This document shows, in pieces, positions 1-6,658 of a DNA stretch of 7,096 nucleotides. The position numbers and the translations under genes were made by a program. The notes under the pieces are model-generated. The model was not told where the DNA came from and searched no databases. It saw nothing but the letters and a program-made list of their open reading frames with translations. Source of the DNA: Chloroflexota bacterium (GTDB lineage Bacteria; Chloroflexota; Limnocylindria; P2-11E); assembly GCA_025350745.1 (NCBI GenBank), contig JANXXG010000128.1, forward strand, positions 1 through 7,096, written 5' to 3'. Numbering within the stretch: position 1 is the first letter of the stretch; every line of letters starts with the position of its first letter.

Positions 1-296
1 GCGTCGACGACGAGCCGCAGCCCCTCGATCGCGCCACACGTGACCGTGACGTCCGCCGTGGCGCAGGCCGACGACCGCGTTGCGATGACCGCGCGGAGCG
101 AGCCGGTCCCATCGGGCGCGCCGTAGCCGAGCGACACGGCGTCGAACGCGGTGCGTTCAGACGGGGTTGCGAGCGCCAACAGCTCGTTGAGCGTGCGCGC
201 GGGGGCGCCCGAGCTCGAAAGATCGATCTGCGAGCCGCCGGCGTGTGACGCGAACCAGCGCTCGAGCGCGAAGGGCGGCGCGGACAGCGAGCTCAT
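1..296 (-). CDS. PLP-dependent aminotransferase class I/II, N-terminal part (runs off window)
   Basis: About 98 residues are visible, beginning MSSLSAPPFALERWFASHAG, and the frame stays open to position 1. The early F-x-L-E-R-W-F block, then a hydrophobic L-N-E-L-L-A-L-A segment (about residues 40-47), then V-S-L-G-Y-G-A-P-D-G-T-G-S-L-R (about 59-73) and V-T-C-G-A-I-E-G-L (about 86-94) match the N-terminal arm and small domain of fold-type I aminotransferases. In these the L-G-Y-x4-G-x3-L-R block precedes the G-A-x-E segment that contacts the PLP phosphate. The catalytic lysine lies outside the window, so substrate and activity cannot be judged. The ATG overlaps the TGA of the molybdoenzyme gene as ATGA (293-296), which fixes the start and indicates translational coupling. 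There is no Shine-Dalgarno motif just upstream. The family call is fairly secure; amino acid specificity is unknown. Confidence 0.82.
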   Translation of the reverse strand, partial: MSSLSAPPFALERWFASHAGGSQIDLSSSGAPARTLNELLALATPSERTAFDAVSLGYGAPDGTGSLRAVIATRSSACATADVTVTCGAIEGLRLVVD

Positions 297-1849
297 GCGA
301 CGGTGATGTTCGTGTGGTGATAGCCGGTGGCACCGTCGGGGAACGAATCCCGCTCGGCAGTATCCTGCACCGCTCCCTCGCCGTCCGTCGCGCGGACGAC
401 GACGTCGTGTTTCCCCGCCGTCGGGTCCGGCCAAGTGTAGGTGAACGGCATCCAGTCGTCCTTCGGCAGGATCTTTCGAAGCGTCGTGTCCGACCAGGTC
501 TTTCCCCCGTCGAAGCTGATCTCGACCTTGCTGATGCCGCGGGCTCCGGCGAACGCGACGCCGCGGATGAGCTGGAACGGCTTCCCCGCGAGCACCACGG
601 CCTGGTCCTGCGGCGTGTCGAGCCGCGAGAACGTGCGGACGAAGGCGTCTTTGTTCCAGCCCCGCTGCGGCCAGTACCCGTTGTAGGGCTGCGCGACCGG
701 TTCGATCTTGGTGAGCCATTTCGGATTCTTCACGCCATAGCGGCCGGACATGAGGACCCGTGCCGGGAACCCATGCACCTTGGGAAGCGGCTCGTCGTTG
801 ATGAGATACGCCACGACCGTCGAGGGGTCCATCGCGACCTCGAGCTGGATGCTCTCGGTATAGCCGTCCGCCGAGGTGAACCGGATCTCCCGGGTTCCCG
901 CGGGCACACCGCCACGCTCGAGGAGGTCGCGCAACGGAACACCGGTGAACACGGCCGTCGAGATGAGACTGCCACCGACGATGTTGCTGATGCATTCAAG
1001 GGTCCGCGGACCACTGACGGCCGGGAGCGCGCGAAGCTCGGCGTAGCCGAGGGCGTACGGCCGCTGACCCTGGACCTGAAGCCGCCACCGGCCTTGATCC
1101 ACCGTCGGGTCGTCGAGCCCGTTCTTGGAGATGACGTAGAAGTCTTTTGTGGTCGTGATCCCGGTGAGCCCGGCGAACGGATCGGCCGTCGGTGCGGCGG
1201 TGGCACCTGGCGGGATCGCTGTTGCGGGGGCCAGCGATGGCGGCGGCGTGACCACGACCGTCGGGCGCAGGCCGCCGAGGCTCGCGGCCTTGACGATCCG
1301 TCCGCCCAGGTAATCCGCGAGGTACACCGCACCGAGCGCCCCGGCGCCGTAGAGCAGCACGCGGCGGCTCGGGCCACCAGCGACGAAGAGCGGTTGGCCA
1401 GCGGCCCGCGAGCGGCCGAGCTCGAGCACGACGGCGAACAGGAGCCAGTAGCCGAGCGTCGCGAGGGCTATCGGGACGGTCGCGTCCTCGCTACCTCCGA
1501 TCACGACGACAGGAAGAGTGAGCACCGCGAGCGCGACGACGACGACCGCCACGCGGCCGGCACGTGGGAGCGCTCCGAGGAACCGTGCCGCCAACGCACC
1601 GGAGAGCGCGCCGAGGACGATGAGACCGATCGCCATACCAAGGATGAGCGAGGGTCGGCCGAATTCCTGGAGCCGGTCGATGAGATAGCCGAAGACGCCA
1701 CCTGGCAGGATGAGCGTCAGAGCATCAGCGGCGACATCCGGCAGGGCCTGGACTCCGAGGGCGAACCGCAGGGCGAACATCAGGGCGACGACCGCGGTCA
1801 TTGCCGCCGCACCCAGCAGGGTCCCGGGTTTCAGGTCAGTGTTCGGCAC
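293..1849 (-). CDS. Polytopic membrane-anchored sulfite-oxidase-type molybdopterin oxidoreductase
   Basis: The 518-residue protein has two halves. Residues 1-185 hold about five membrane helices (roughly 11-34, 67-88, 99-117, 124-143, 163-182), with positive loops alternating as expected for an inside N-terminus. The last helix is preceded by a twin-arginine motif, S161-R-R-V-L-L. A Pro/Ala/Thr linker (196-226) leads to the catalytic domain. C286 in L-E-C-I-S-N-I-V-G-G is the expected Mo-ligating cysteine, and the G-R-Y-G-V-K-N-P-K-W block (369-378) is typical of this fold. The C-terminal Mo-co dimerisation domain includes G-I-S-K-V-E-I-S-F-D-G-G-K-T-W (438-452) and ends D-G-A-T-G-Y-H-H-T-N-I-T-V. 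No haem motif is seen, so electrons must leave through a partner not visible here. The substrate is unknown; sulfite is only one option. The chosen GTG at 1849 gives a 14-nt overlap with the upstream gene. An in-frame GTG at 1891 would add 14 residues and deepen the overlap to 56 nt; neither has a well-spaced Shine-Dalgarno. Confidence 0.9.
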   Translation of the reverse strand: MPNTDLKPGTLLGAAAMTAVVALMFALRFALGVQALPDVAADALTLILPGGVFGYLIDRLQEFGRPSLILGMAIGLIVLGALSGALAARFLGALPRAGRVAVVVVALAVLTLPVVVIGGSEDATVPIALATLGYWLLFAVVLELGRSRAAGQPLFVAGGPSRRVLLYGAGALGAVYLADYLGGRIVKAASLGGLRPTVVVTPPPSLAPATAIPPGATAAPTADPFAGLTGITTTKDFYVISKNGLDDPTVDQGRWRLQVQGQRPYALGYAELRALPAVSGPRTLECISNIVGGSLISTAVFTGVPLRDLLERGGVPAGTREIRFTSADGYTESIQLEVAMDPSTVVAYLINDEPLPKVHGFPARVLMSGRYGVKNPKWLTKIEPVAQPYNGYWPQRGWNKDAFVRTFSRLDTPQDQAVVLAGKPFQLIRGVAFAGARGISKVEISFDGGKTWSDTTLRKILPKDDWMPFTYTWPDPTAGKHDVVVRATDGEGAVQDTAERDSFPDGATGYHHTNITVA

Positions 1850-1891
1850 CGCCTGCCATGGTCCCGGGACTTGATGACAACGGCGTGACAC
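1836..1891 (-). other. Dual-coded gene overlap (14 nt certain, up to 56 nt)
   Basis: The end of the membrane glycosyltransferase gene (TGA at 1836-1838) is read in a second frame by the N-terminus of the molybdoenzyme. Two in-frame GTG codons compete as its start: 1849 (protein begins MPNTDLKPGT) and 1891 (adds MSRRCHQVPGPWQA). The shorter form places a short polar tail before helix 1, as is usual. The longer form has a cysteine and several basic residues but no upstream Shine-Dalgarno. A GGCAGGCG stretch lies directly against the 1849 GTG, closer than the normal spacing. The shorter form is preferred, at moderate confidence. Confidence 0.6.
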
Positions 1892-3203
1892 GGTGCGAGC
1901 GGATGCCCGCGACCACCGCGAGCACGAGGATGGTCGCCCAGACGATCAGGAGGAGACCGGTGGCGCCATCCGTGCCGAAGAGGGGATAGATCCCACTCAG
2001 GTGCCCGCCGAGCGCTTTGTCGAACGTTCGGTCGACGAACGGCGGGATGCCGAAGCTGTCGTAGCGGATTCCGGGAACGGCGACGTAGGCCGCGGACATC
2101 GCGGCGGTCAGCGGCGCCAACACCAACCCCGCCCGCCGCCACGGCCGTGCGGCGACGCCGAACGACAGGAACACGACGAGGAGCGGGACGAGCGGCGCGA
2201 GGTACCGCGCCTGCGGCGATAACCCGCCGGTCCAGTCGACCGCGCTCGCAAGCAAGAGATATGGGACCACCAGCAGCGGCAGGGCGACGCGCCGGCGGAT
2301 CGCGACGCCGGCGCCGATGAACGCGAGCAATGCGATCGGCGCTGCCGGCAGCAGGCCGAACGCGCGATCGACGAACAGGCCGAGGAAACCGAATGGCGTC
2401 GTTGTCGCATATGCCGCGACGCTCGTGTCGGGCCGCGCGGTGAAGAACAGCAGGAAGCCGGCATGTGGCAGCGGTACGCCGTACACCACGAGGTCGAGCA
2501 GCGAGATTCCGATCACGACGGCGAGCAGCGGTGCCGCGAGCGCCGCCCGGTCACGCCACCTCCTGTCCCACCCCAGGGCAACGAGCAGGGCGATCGCGAG
2601 CGGCCAGCCGCGCAGATGCAGGAACGGCAGGGCCGCGATGCCGACGGCCCCTGCCCAGAGCGGCGCGGCACCGACGAGCGCGGCGACCCCGGCTGCCATG
2701 GCCAGGGCCATGACGCTGTCGGGGAAGAGCTGACCGGAGTAGGTAAGCGCAGGAACGGACAGCCCGCCGAGGAGAGCGCCCGCGATCGCCGCACGCGGTG
2801 ACACGAGCCGGCTGCCAGCGCGGTGGGCGAGTCCCACGGCGGCGGCCATCGCCAGGCCGACGCACACGACCGCGAGCGCGCGTCCACCGATCGCGAAGGG
2901 CAGCGCGAGCAGCACCGAGAGTCCCAGATCGTGCAGTGGGAAGTGCCCGGGCGCGCGCAGCGACGGCGCGCTCTGCCGCGGCAGGTCGACGAGATGATCG
3001 CCGGGGTCGTACCCGGACGTCGGGATGCTCGACCAGGGCCCATCGAGCGCGAAGCCATGGCCGCGGACGAGCGAGTCTGCCGCGAGGAGGTAGTACGGCT
3101 CGTCGCCGGTCGAACCGACCCGGCGGGTCGTCCACATCCCGGCGGCCACGTACAGCAGCGCCAGCAGCACGAACAGCGCGAAGGATGTGTGTCGCTTCAC
3201 CAT
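1836..3203 (-). CDS. GT-C-fold-like integral membrane glycosyltransferase
   Basis: The 455-residue protein is strongly hydrophobic with about 10-12 membrane helices. The first spans about residues 8-24; others lie near 92-125, 138-155, 163-210, 221-242, 283-303, 306-322, 334-350, 356-375 and 414-434. Right after helix 1 comes G-S-T-G-D34-E35-P-Y-Y-L-L. An acidic pair in the first external loop is the hallmark of GT-C enzymes (ArnT/PMT-like), which use lipid-phosphate sugars and transfer them on the outer membrane face. The ATG at 3203 overlaps the preceding GT2 gene by 7 nt (ATGGTGA); a GTG one codon in would give the classical GTGA overlap. The open frame extends upstream to 3371, but that part reads as the GT2 gene in another frame and is not credible. 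The last 23 residues after the final helix are polar and overlap the start of the molybdoenzyme gene. The acceptor (protein, lipid or glycan) is unknown. The membrane enzyme call is firm and the glycosyltransferase call is good. Confidence 0.8.
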   Translation of the reverse strand: MVKRHTSFALFVLLALLYVAAGMWTTRRVGSTGDEPYYLLAADSLVRGHGFALDGPWSSIPTSGYDPGDHLVDLPRQSAPSLRAPGHFPLHDLGLSVLLALPFAIGGRALAVVCVGLAMAAAVGLAHRAGSRLVSPRAAIAGALLGGLSVPALTYSGQLFPDSVMALAMAAGVAALVGAAPLWAGAVGIAALPFLHLRGWPLAIALLVALGWDRRWRDRAALAAPLLAVVIGISLLDLVVYGVPLPHAGFLLFFTARPDTSVAAYATTTPFGFLGLFVDRAFGLLPAAPIALLAFIGAGVAIRRRVALPLLVVPYLLLASAVDWTGGLSPQARYLAPLVPLLVVFLSFGVAARPWRRAGLVLAPLTAAMSAAYVAVPGIRYDSFGIPPFVDRTFDKALGGHLSGIYPLFGTDGATGLLLIVWATILVLAVVAGIRSHRVTPLSSSPGTMAGGAEH

Positions 3204-3874
3204 CGACGGTACAAGAAGAGCGCGCCGACGAAGTCGATGCCCGCGAGCAGGCTTCCCCGCGGTGATCCCGAGACCTTGCTCACACCACCAACGCGCGGCC
3301 CGTATTGGACCGGCAGCGCGGCGATGCGCAATTGGCGCCGCGCCGCCTTCGCGAGCATCTCCACCAGCCACGCGTAGCGTGTGGGCCGCATCTCGAGCCG
3401 GACCAGCGCCTCCGCCCGGACGGCCCGCAGTGGCGCGATGTCGCGGAGACAGAGACCGTAGAGCGCCCGCAGGAGCGCGAGCGTGATCCCGTTGCCGAGG
3501 CGCTGATGGGCCGGCATCGCGACCAAAGGTGCGCGCGTGCCGACGGCGAGGTCGACACCCTCGCGCACCAGCCGCGCGAGCGATCCGAGGTCGCGCGGAT
3601 CGAAGCTCCCGTCACCGTCGATGAACGCGACGATCGGCGGACCGTCGGACGCCGCCGCGCCGGCATGGCAGGCCCAGCCGTAGCCACGGCCACCGGACCG
3701 AATGACCTCGGCCCCGGCCATTCGGGCCTCGGCTGCGGTCGTGTCGGTGCTCGCATCGTCGACCACAATGACCCGTGCCGCACCGAGCGCACGCACGGAC
3801 CGGACGACGTCGCCGATCGCCGCGGCCTCGTTGCGCGCCGGGATCACCACCGCTGTGTCCGCGAGTGGGTCCAT
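3197..3874 (-). CDS. Family 2 glycosyltransferase, polyprenyl-phosphate sugar synthase type
   Basis: This 225-residue GT-A protein carries the expected motifs in order: V-V-I-P-A-R-N-E (9-16) and V-V-D-D-A-S-T-D (37-44) for nucleotide binding, G-R-G-Y-G-W-A-C (62-69), the metal-binding D-G-D in F-I-D-G-D-G-S-F-D (84-92), and V-G-T-R (111-114). These are followed by H-Q-R-L-G-N-G (123-129), P-L-R-A-V-R (148-153), Y-A-W-L-V-E-M-L-A-K-A (167-177) and Y-G-P-R-V-G-G-V-S-K-V-S-G-S (191-204). The last three are typical of DPM1/DPG-synthase-like GT2 enzymes, which move a sugar from a nucleotide donor to a polyprenyl phosphate at the inner membrane face. There are no C-terminal membrane helices, so it is a soluble or peripheral form. 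The ATG at 3874 overlaps the previous stop by one base (TGATG). A GTG immediately before it, at 3877, would instead give a 4-nt GTGA overlap. The adjacent membrane transferase is a plausible user of its lipid-linked product. Confidence 0.9.
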   Translation of the reverse strand: MDPLADTAVVIPARNEAAAIGDVVRSVRALGAARVIVVDDASTDTTAAEARMAGAEVIRSGGRGYGWACHAGAAASDGPPIVAFIDGDGSFDPRDLGSLARLVREGVDLAVGTRAPLVAMPAHQRLGNGITLALLRALYGLCLRDIAPLRAVRAEALVRLEMRPTRYAWLVEMLAKAARRQLRIAALPVQYGPRVGGVSKVSGSPRGSLLAGIDFVGALFLYRRW

Positions 3875-4542
3875 CACGCCACGTCGAGATCGCGGAGCGC
3901 CGCTGCCGTGGCGCGCGCGCGGCGGAGGCCGGCGGCATCCGCCCGGAGAAGCTCGAGCGACGCGGCGTCATCCACGTCATACGCCGGGGGCAGCACGACC
4001 AGCTCGACCCCGGCCGCGCGTGCGCGGTCGCGGGTCAGCCCGAACACGGCGGCGGTGCTCCACGGCATGCGACGGAACAGCGATGCGGGTAGCGCGGCGG
4101 AGCAGCCGATCAGGTAAAAGCCACCGTCGTGGGATGGCCCGAGCACGCAGTCCGCGCCGGCCTCGAGGGCCGCGAATGCGTCGCGGACGATCCGCGGATC
4201 GAGTGCGGGCGAGTCCGTACCGATGAGTACGACGTGGCGCGCCCGCGCGCGTCCCGCCTCAAGGGCGACGGTCAGCCGGGTCCCGAAGGACGCGGACGGC
4301 TGCGGAATGAGGTGAGCGCCGGCGAACACGCCGGCGACCCGATCAGCCGCCGAGGGCGGCGCGAAGGCGACGACGATGGTGTCGGCCATCGAACGCAGGG
4401 CGAGCGCAGCGGTGTCTCGGAGGAACGCATGTGCGAGCGCCGTTGACGCCCGTGCCCCGATGGCCACGCCGAGCCGTCGCTTGGCCCGACCGGCCCGCGG
4501 CCACTTGGCGAGCACGACCAGCCCACGCCCCACGCGCGCCAT
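3874..4542 (-). CDS. TIGR04282/DUF2064 family GT-A-fold transferase
   Basis: This 222-residue protein matches the family once called rSAM/selenodomain-associated transferase 1, related to the CofC/MobA nucleotidyltransferase fold. Signature segments are L-A-K-W-P-R-A-G-R-A-K-R-R-L (11-24; the usual form is K-x-P-x2-G-x2-K-T-R-L), S-F-G-T-R-L (85-90), I-G-T-D110-S-P-A-L (107-114), L-G-P-S-H-D-G-G-F-Y-L-I-G (134-146), M-P-W-S-T (159-163) and Y-D-V-D-D (188-192). Its reaction is not established; a nucleotide-sugar donor or nucleotidyl transfer is assumed from the fold. The ATG at 4542 shares its A with the TGA of the epimerase gene (TGATG). The frame stays open far upstream to 5127, but that stretch is the epimerase gene in another frame: it is Arg-rich and has no family motifs. 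In many genomes this family sits beside a GT2 gene, as here. Family assignment is strong; role is uncertain. Confidence 0.87.
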   Translation of the reverse strand: MARVGRGLVVLAKWPRAGRAKRRLGVAIGARASTALAHAFLRDTAALALRSMADTIVVAFAPPSAADRVAGVFAGAHLIPQPSASFGTRLTVALEAGRARARHVVLIGTDSPALDPRIVRDAFAALEAGADCVLGPSHDGGFYLIGCSAALPASLFRRMPWSTAAVFGLTRDRARAAGVELVVLPPAYDVDDAASLELLRADAAGLRRARATAAALRDLDVA

Positions 4543-5603
4543 CAGGCGGCGCCGCGGAGCGGAGCGGCAGCGAGCTCCCGGATCCCGTCCGCGAAGGGCA
4601 CCCGTGGGCCGAGCGCGAGGTCTCGATCGGCGCGCTCGGATGACGCGAAGACGTGACGGACATCGCCCGCGCGATACTCCCCCGTCACGATCGGAGCGCG
4701 ACCACCGAGCGCCGCACTGAGCGCGGCGGCGAGCTCGACGATCGTGCGCGGGGAGCCGCTGCCGATGTTGAAGGCGCCGACGGCGGGCAGCTCGCGCTCG
4801 ATCGCGCGCACGTTGGCGGCGGCGACGTCCCGTACGTGGACGAAGTCCCGCCGCTGGGCGCCATCCTCGAACACCTGGGGGGCTCGGCCCGCGGCGATCT
4901 GGCTGCGGAAGATGCTCGCCACGCCGGCGTACAACGTGTCGCGCGGCGTCCTCGGTCCATAGACGTTGTGGTACCGAAGCGCGGTGACCGCGGCTCCGCC
5001 CTCCCGCATCGCCACGAACGCAAGGTGCTCCTGATGGACCTTCGTCGCCGCATACACGCTCCGCGGGTCCAGGGCTGCGTCCTCGCTGATCGCGTCTGGC
5101 TCGAGCGCGCCGCCGCAGCGCGGACACGTCGGATCGAAACGTCCTGCGGCCAGATCCGTATCTCGCCGCGGCTGCGGCCGCTGCGGACCATCCGCGGCGC
5201 AGCGGTACGCGCCCTCGCCGTACACCACCATGCTGCTCGCGAGCACAAGCCGAGGCACCCTGTGTCGCAGTGCCGCCCGGAGGACTTCGGCGGTCCCGAC
5301 GTCGTTGGTGCGAGCGAACAACGGCCCGTCGAGCGTGCCGGCGCCGAGGCCGACGACCGCCGCATGATGCGCGATGACATCGACGCCGGCGAACTCGCGG
5401 TCGAGCAGTTCGGCGTCGAGTACATCGCCGTCGATGTACGCGGCGCGACCATTGAGGTAGTCGGGGCGGCTCGCATGCACGGCCGGCGCGAAGCTGTCGA
5501 TCACCGTCACGTCATGTCCACGGGCGACGAGCGCGTCGACGACATGCGATCCGATGAATCCCGCGCCGCCCGTGACGACGACCCGCAGCGATGGCCCGCT
5601 CAC
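4542..5603 (-). CDS. NAD-dependent sugar-nucleotide epimerase, dTDP-L-rhamnose 4-epimerase-like, with cysteine insertion
   Basis: This 353-residue extended short-chain dehydrogenase has the Rossmann T-G12-G-A-G15-F-I-G18 motif and D36 at the end of strand 2, as in NAD-preferring enzymes. The catalytic residues are S123/S124 in L-A-S-S-M-V-V-Y-G and Y184-A-A-T-K188. Substrate-side segments are Y-H-N-V-Y-G-P-R (211-218) and R-R-D-F-V-H-V-R-D (251-259). Between the Ser motif and the YxxxK motif lies an insertion of about 45 residues with C135 and C160-P-R-C163-G-G. An insertion of this kind is a known mark of the dTDP-L-rhamnose 4-epimerase/WbiB-like subgroup, which supports a 6-deoxyhexose substrate, although UDP-hexose epimerisation cannot be excluded. 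The protein likely supplies an activated sugar to the glycosyltransferases downstream. The GTG start at 5603 forms a GTGA overlap with the kinase stop. No Shine-Dalgarno is evident, suggesting termination-reinitiation. Confidence 0.88.
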   Translation of the reverse strand: MSGPSLRVVVTGGAGFIGSHVVDALVARGHDVTVIDSFAPAVHASRPDYLNGRAAYIDGDVLDAELLDREFAGVDVIAHHAAVVGLGAGTLDGPLFARTNDVGTAEVLRAALRHRVPRLVLASSMVVYGEGAYRCAADGPQRPQPRRDTDLAAGRFDPTCPRCGGALEPDAISEDAALDPRSVYAATKVHQEHLAFVAMREGGAAVTALRYHNVYGPRTPRDTLYAGVASIFRSQIAAGRAPQVFEDGAQRRDFVHVRDVAAANVRAIERELPAVGAFNIGSGSPRTIVELAAALSAALGGRAPIVTGEYRAGDVRHVFASSERADRDLALGPRVPFADGIRELAAAPLRGAA

Positions 5604-6658
5604 GCGGGCAGGCTGAACCAGAAGCGCGTGCGCCCCCCGGCGGACTCGGCGCCGACCTGGCCGCCGCCCTGCTCGACGAGCCGCTTCACGATCGCGAGTC
5701 CGATGCCGGCGCCGCCGTGCGCCTGGTCGCGCGACTTCTCGACTCGATAGAAGCGCTCGAACACGTGGGGCAGCGCCGCCGTCGGGATGGCCGCACCGGA
5801 ATTGGTGACGCTCACCACGATGTCCGCCGGGCGGCGCGCCGCCGCAACGATCGCAGTGCCGCCTTCGGGGGTGTAGCGCACGGCGTTCTGAAGGAGATTC
5901 GCTAGGACCTGCGCCAGATGGTCGGGTTGGGCACGGGCGCGAAGGCCGGGGGGGATGTCGATCGTGAGTGCGATCGACCGCCGCTCGAACGCCGGGCGGA
6001 CCATCTCGACCGCGCTCTTGATGGCCACGGCAAGATCGAAATCGATGAGCTCCGGCGGACTTGCGGCGAGCTCGCTATCGACGAGGCTGTCGAGCGAGCG
6101 CGCCAACCGCACGAGCCGATCGACCTCCTCGTGGAGCGACACGAAGGTCGCGCGGTCCGGTGCGATAACCTCATCGCGCAGCGCTTCGAGGTAGCCCTGG
6201 AGGTTCGTAAGGGGCGTCCGAAGCTCGTGCGCGGCATTCGCGATGAACTCCTGGCGCATCCGCTTCTGCTCGCCGATCTCGCCTGCCATCTGATTAAAGG
6301 AGTCGGCGAGCGACGCTATCTCCTCTGGACCCGAGCGATCGACCCGCACGGCGTAGTCGCCGACCGCGACCTGCCGAGCGGCAGCGCCGATCTCACGCAG
6401 CGGGCGCGAGATGCGGCGCGCGAGGGCCGCCGACAGCGCGACGCTCGCGCCGGCGGCGACGGCAAGGCTGCCCAAGAAGAAGCGCGTGACCGTTTCGTCG
6501 AACATCTCGTGAGCCGCGATGACCGTGGATCCGTGCTCGACCATGAGGCGCTCGAAGGCCACGGCCGAGAACGCGAAGACACCGAGCGTGAGGATGGCCG
6601 CGACGGCGAAGGCAACGACGAGGGACGCCACGGCGATGCGGCCGGCGATCCCGTTCAT
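5600..6658 (-). CDS. Membrane sensor histidine kinase (HAMP-HisKA-HATPase_c)
   Basis: This 352-residue kinase has helix 1 at about residues 8-34, a very short external loop (about 35-58) and helix 2 at about 59-80. A HAMP domain follows (about 80-130; R-R-I-S-R-P-L-R-E-I at 81-90). The dimerisation/phosphorylation domain has H144 in N-A-A-H-E-L-R-T-P-L. The ATPase domain has the N box N-L-L-Q-N258-A, a G1 box reading V-T-N286-S-G-A-A-I-P, the F box F-E-R-F-Y-R (300-305) and the G2 box G-G-A-G-I-G-L-A (315-322). G1 normally starts D-x-G-x-G; the N-x-G form with I-P after it also occurs in CusS-like kinases, so activity is likely kept. It is expected to autophosphorylate H144 and pass phosphate to the response regulator encoded just before it, whose TGA overlaps its ATG (ATGA). 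The signal is unknown. The layout suits sensing at or within the membrane. Confidence 0.95.
   Translation of the reverse strand: MNGIAGRIAVASLVVAFAVAAILTLGVFAFSAVAFERLMVEHGSTVIAAHEMFDETVTRFFLGSLAVAAGASVALSAALARRISRPLREIGAAARQVAVGDYAVRVDRSGPEEIASLADSFNQMAGEIGEQKRMRQEFIANAAHELRTPLTNLQGYLEALRDEVIAPDRATFVSLHEEVDRLVRLARSLDSLVDSELAASPPELIDFDLAVAIKSAVEMVRPAFERRSIALTIDIPPGLRARAQPDHLAQVLANLLQNAVRYTPEGGTAIVAAARRPADIVVSVTNSGAAIPTAALPHVFERFYRVEKSRDQAHGGAGIGLAIVKRLVEQGGGQVGAESAGGRTRFWFSLPA

Noticed and set aside
1861..1870. Perfect 10-bp palindrome GTCCCGGGAC near a gene boundary, a possible operator
   Set aside because: It is short, made mostly of G and C, lies inside coding sequence and has no second copy at a useful spacing. 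Chance occurrence is likely in this composition.
245..1888. A 547-codon open frame on the plus strand opposite the molybdoenzyme gene
   Set aside because: It is almost exactly antisense to a gene with clear family motifs, is extremely rich in Arg, Glu, Asp and His, and has no recognisable domain. Long antisense open frames are expected in DNA this rich in G+C.
3204..3371. Possible N-terminal extension of the membrane glycosyltransferase
   Set aside because: It overlaps the 3' end of the GT2 gene out of frame and is Arg/Ala-rich. The natural start is the ATG at 3203, directly before helix 1.
4543..5127. Possible 195-residue N-terminal extension of the TIGR04282 protein
   Set aside because: The extension lies wholly inside the epimerase gene in another frame, is Arg-rich and motif-free. 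The family's N-terminal motif starts just after the ATG at 4542.
4653..5750. A 365-codon plus-strand open frame opposite the epimerase gene
   Set aside because: It is antisense to a well-supported SDR gene, has Arg/Asp/Glu/Ala-rich composition, no motifs, and spans the epimerase-kinase boundary.
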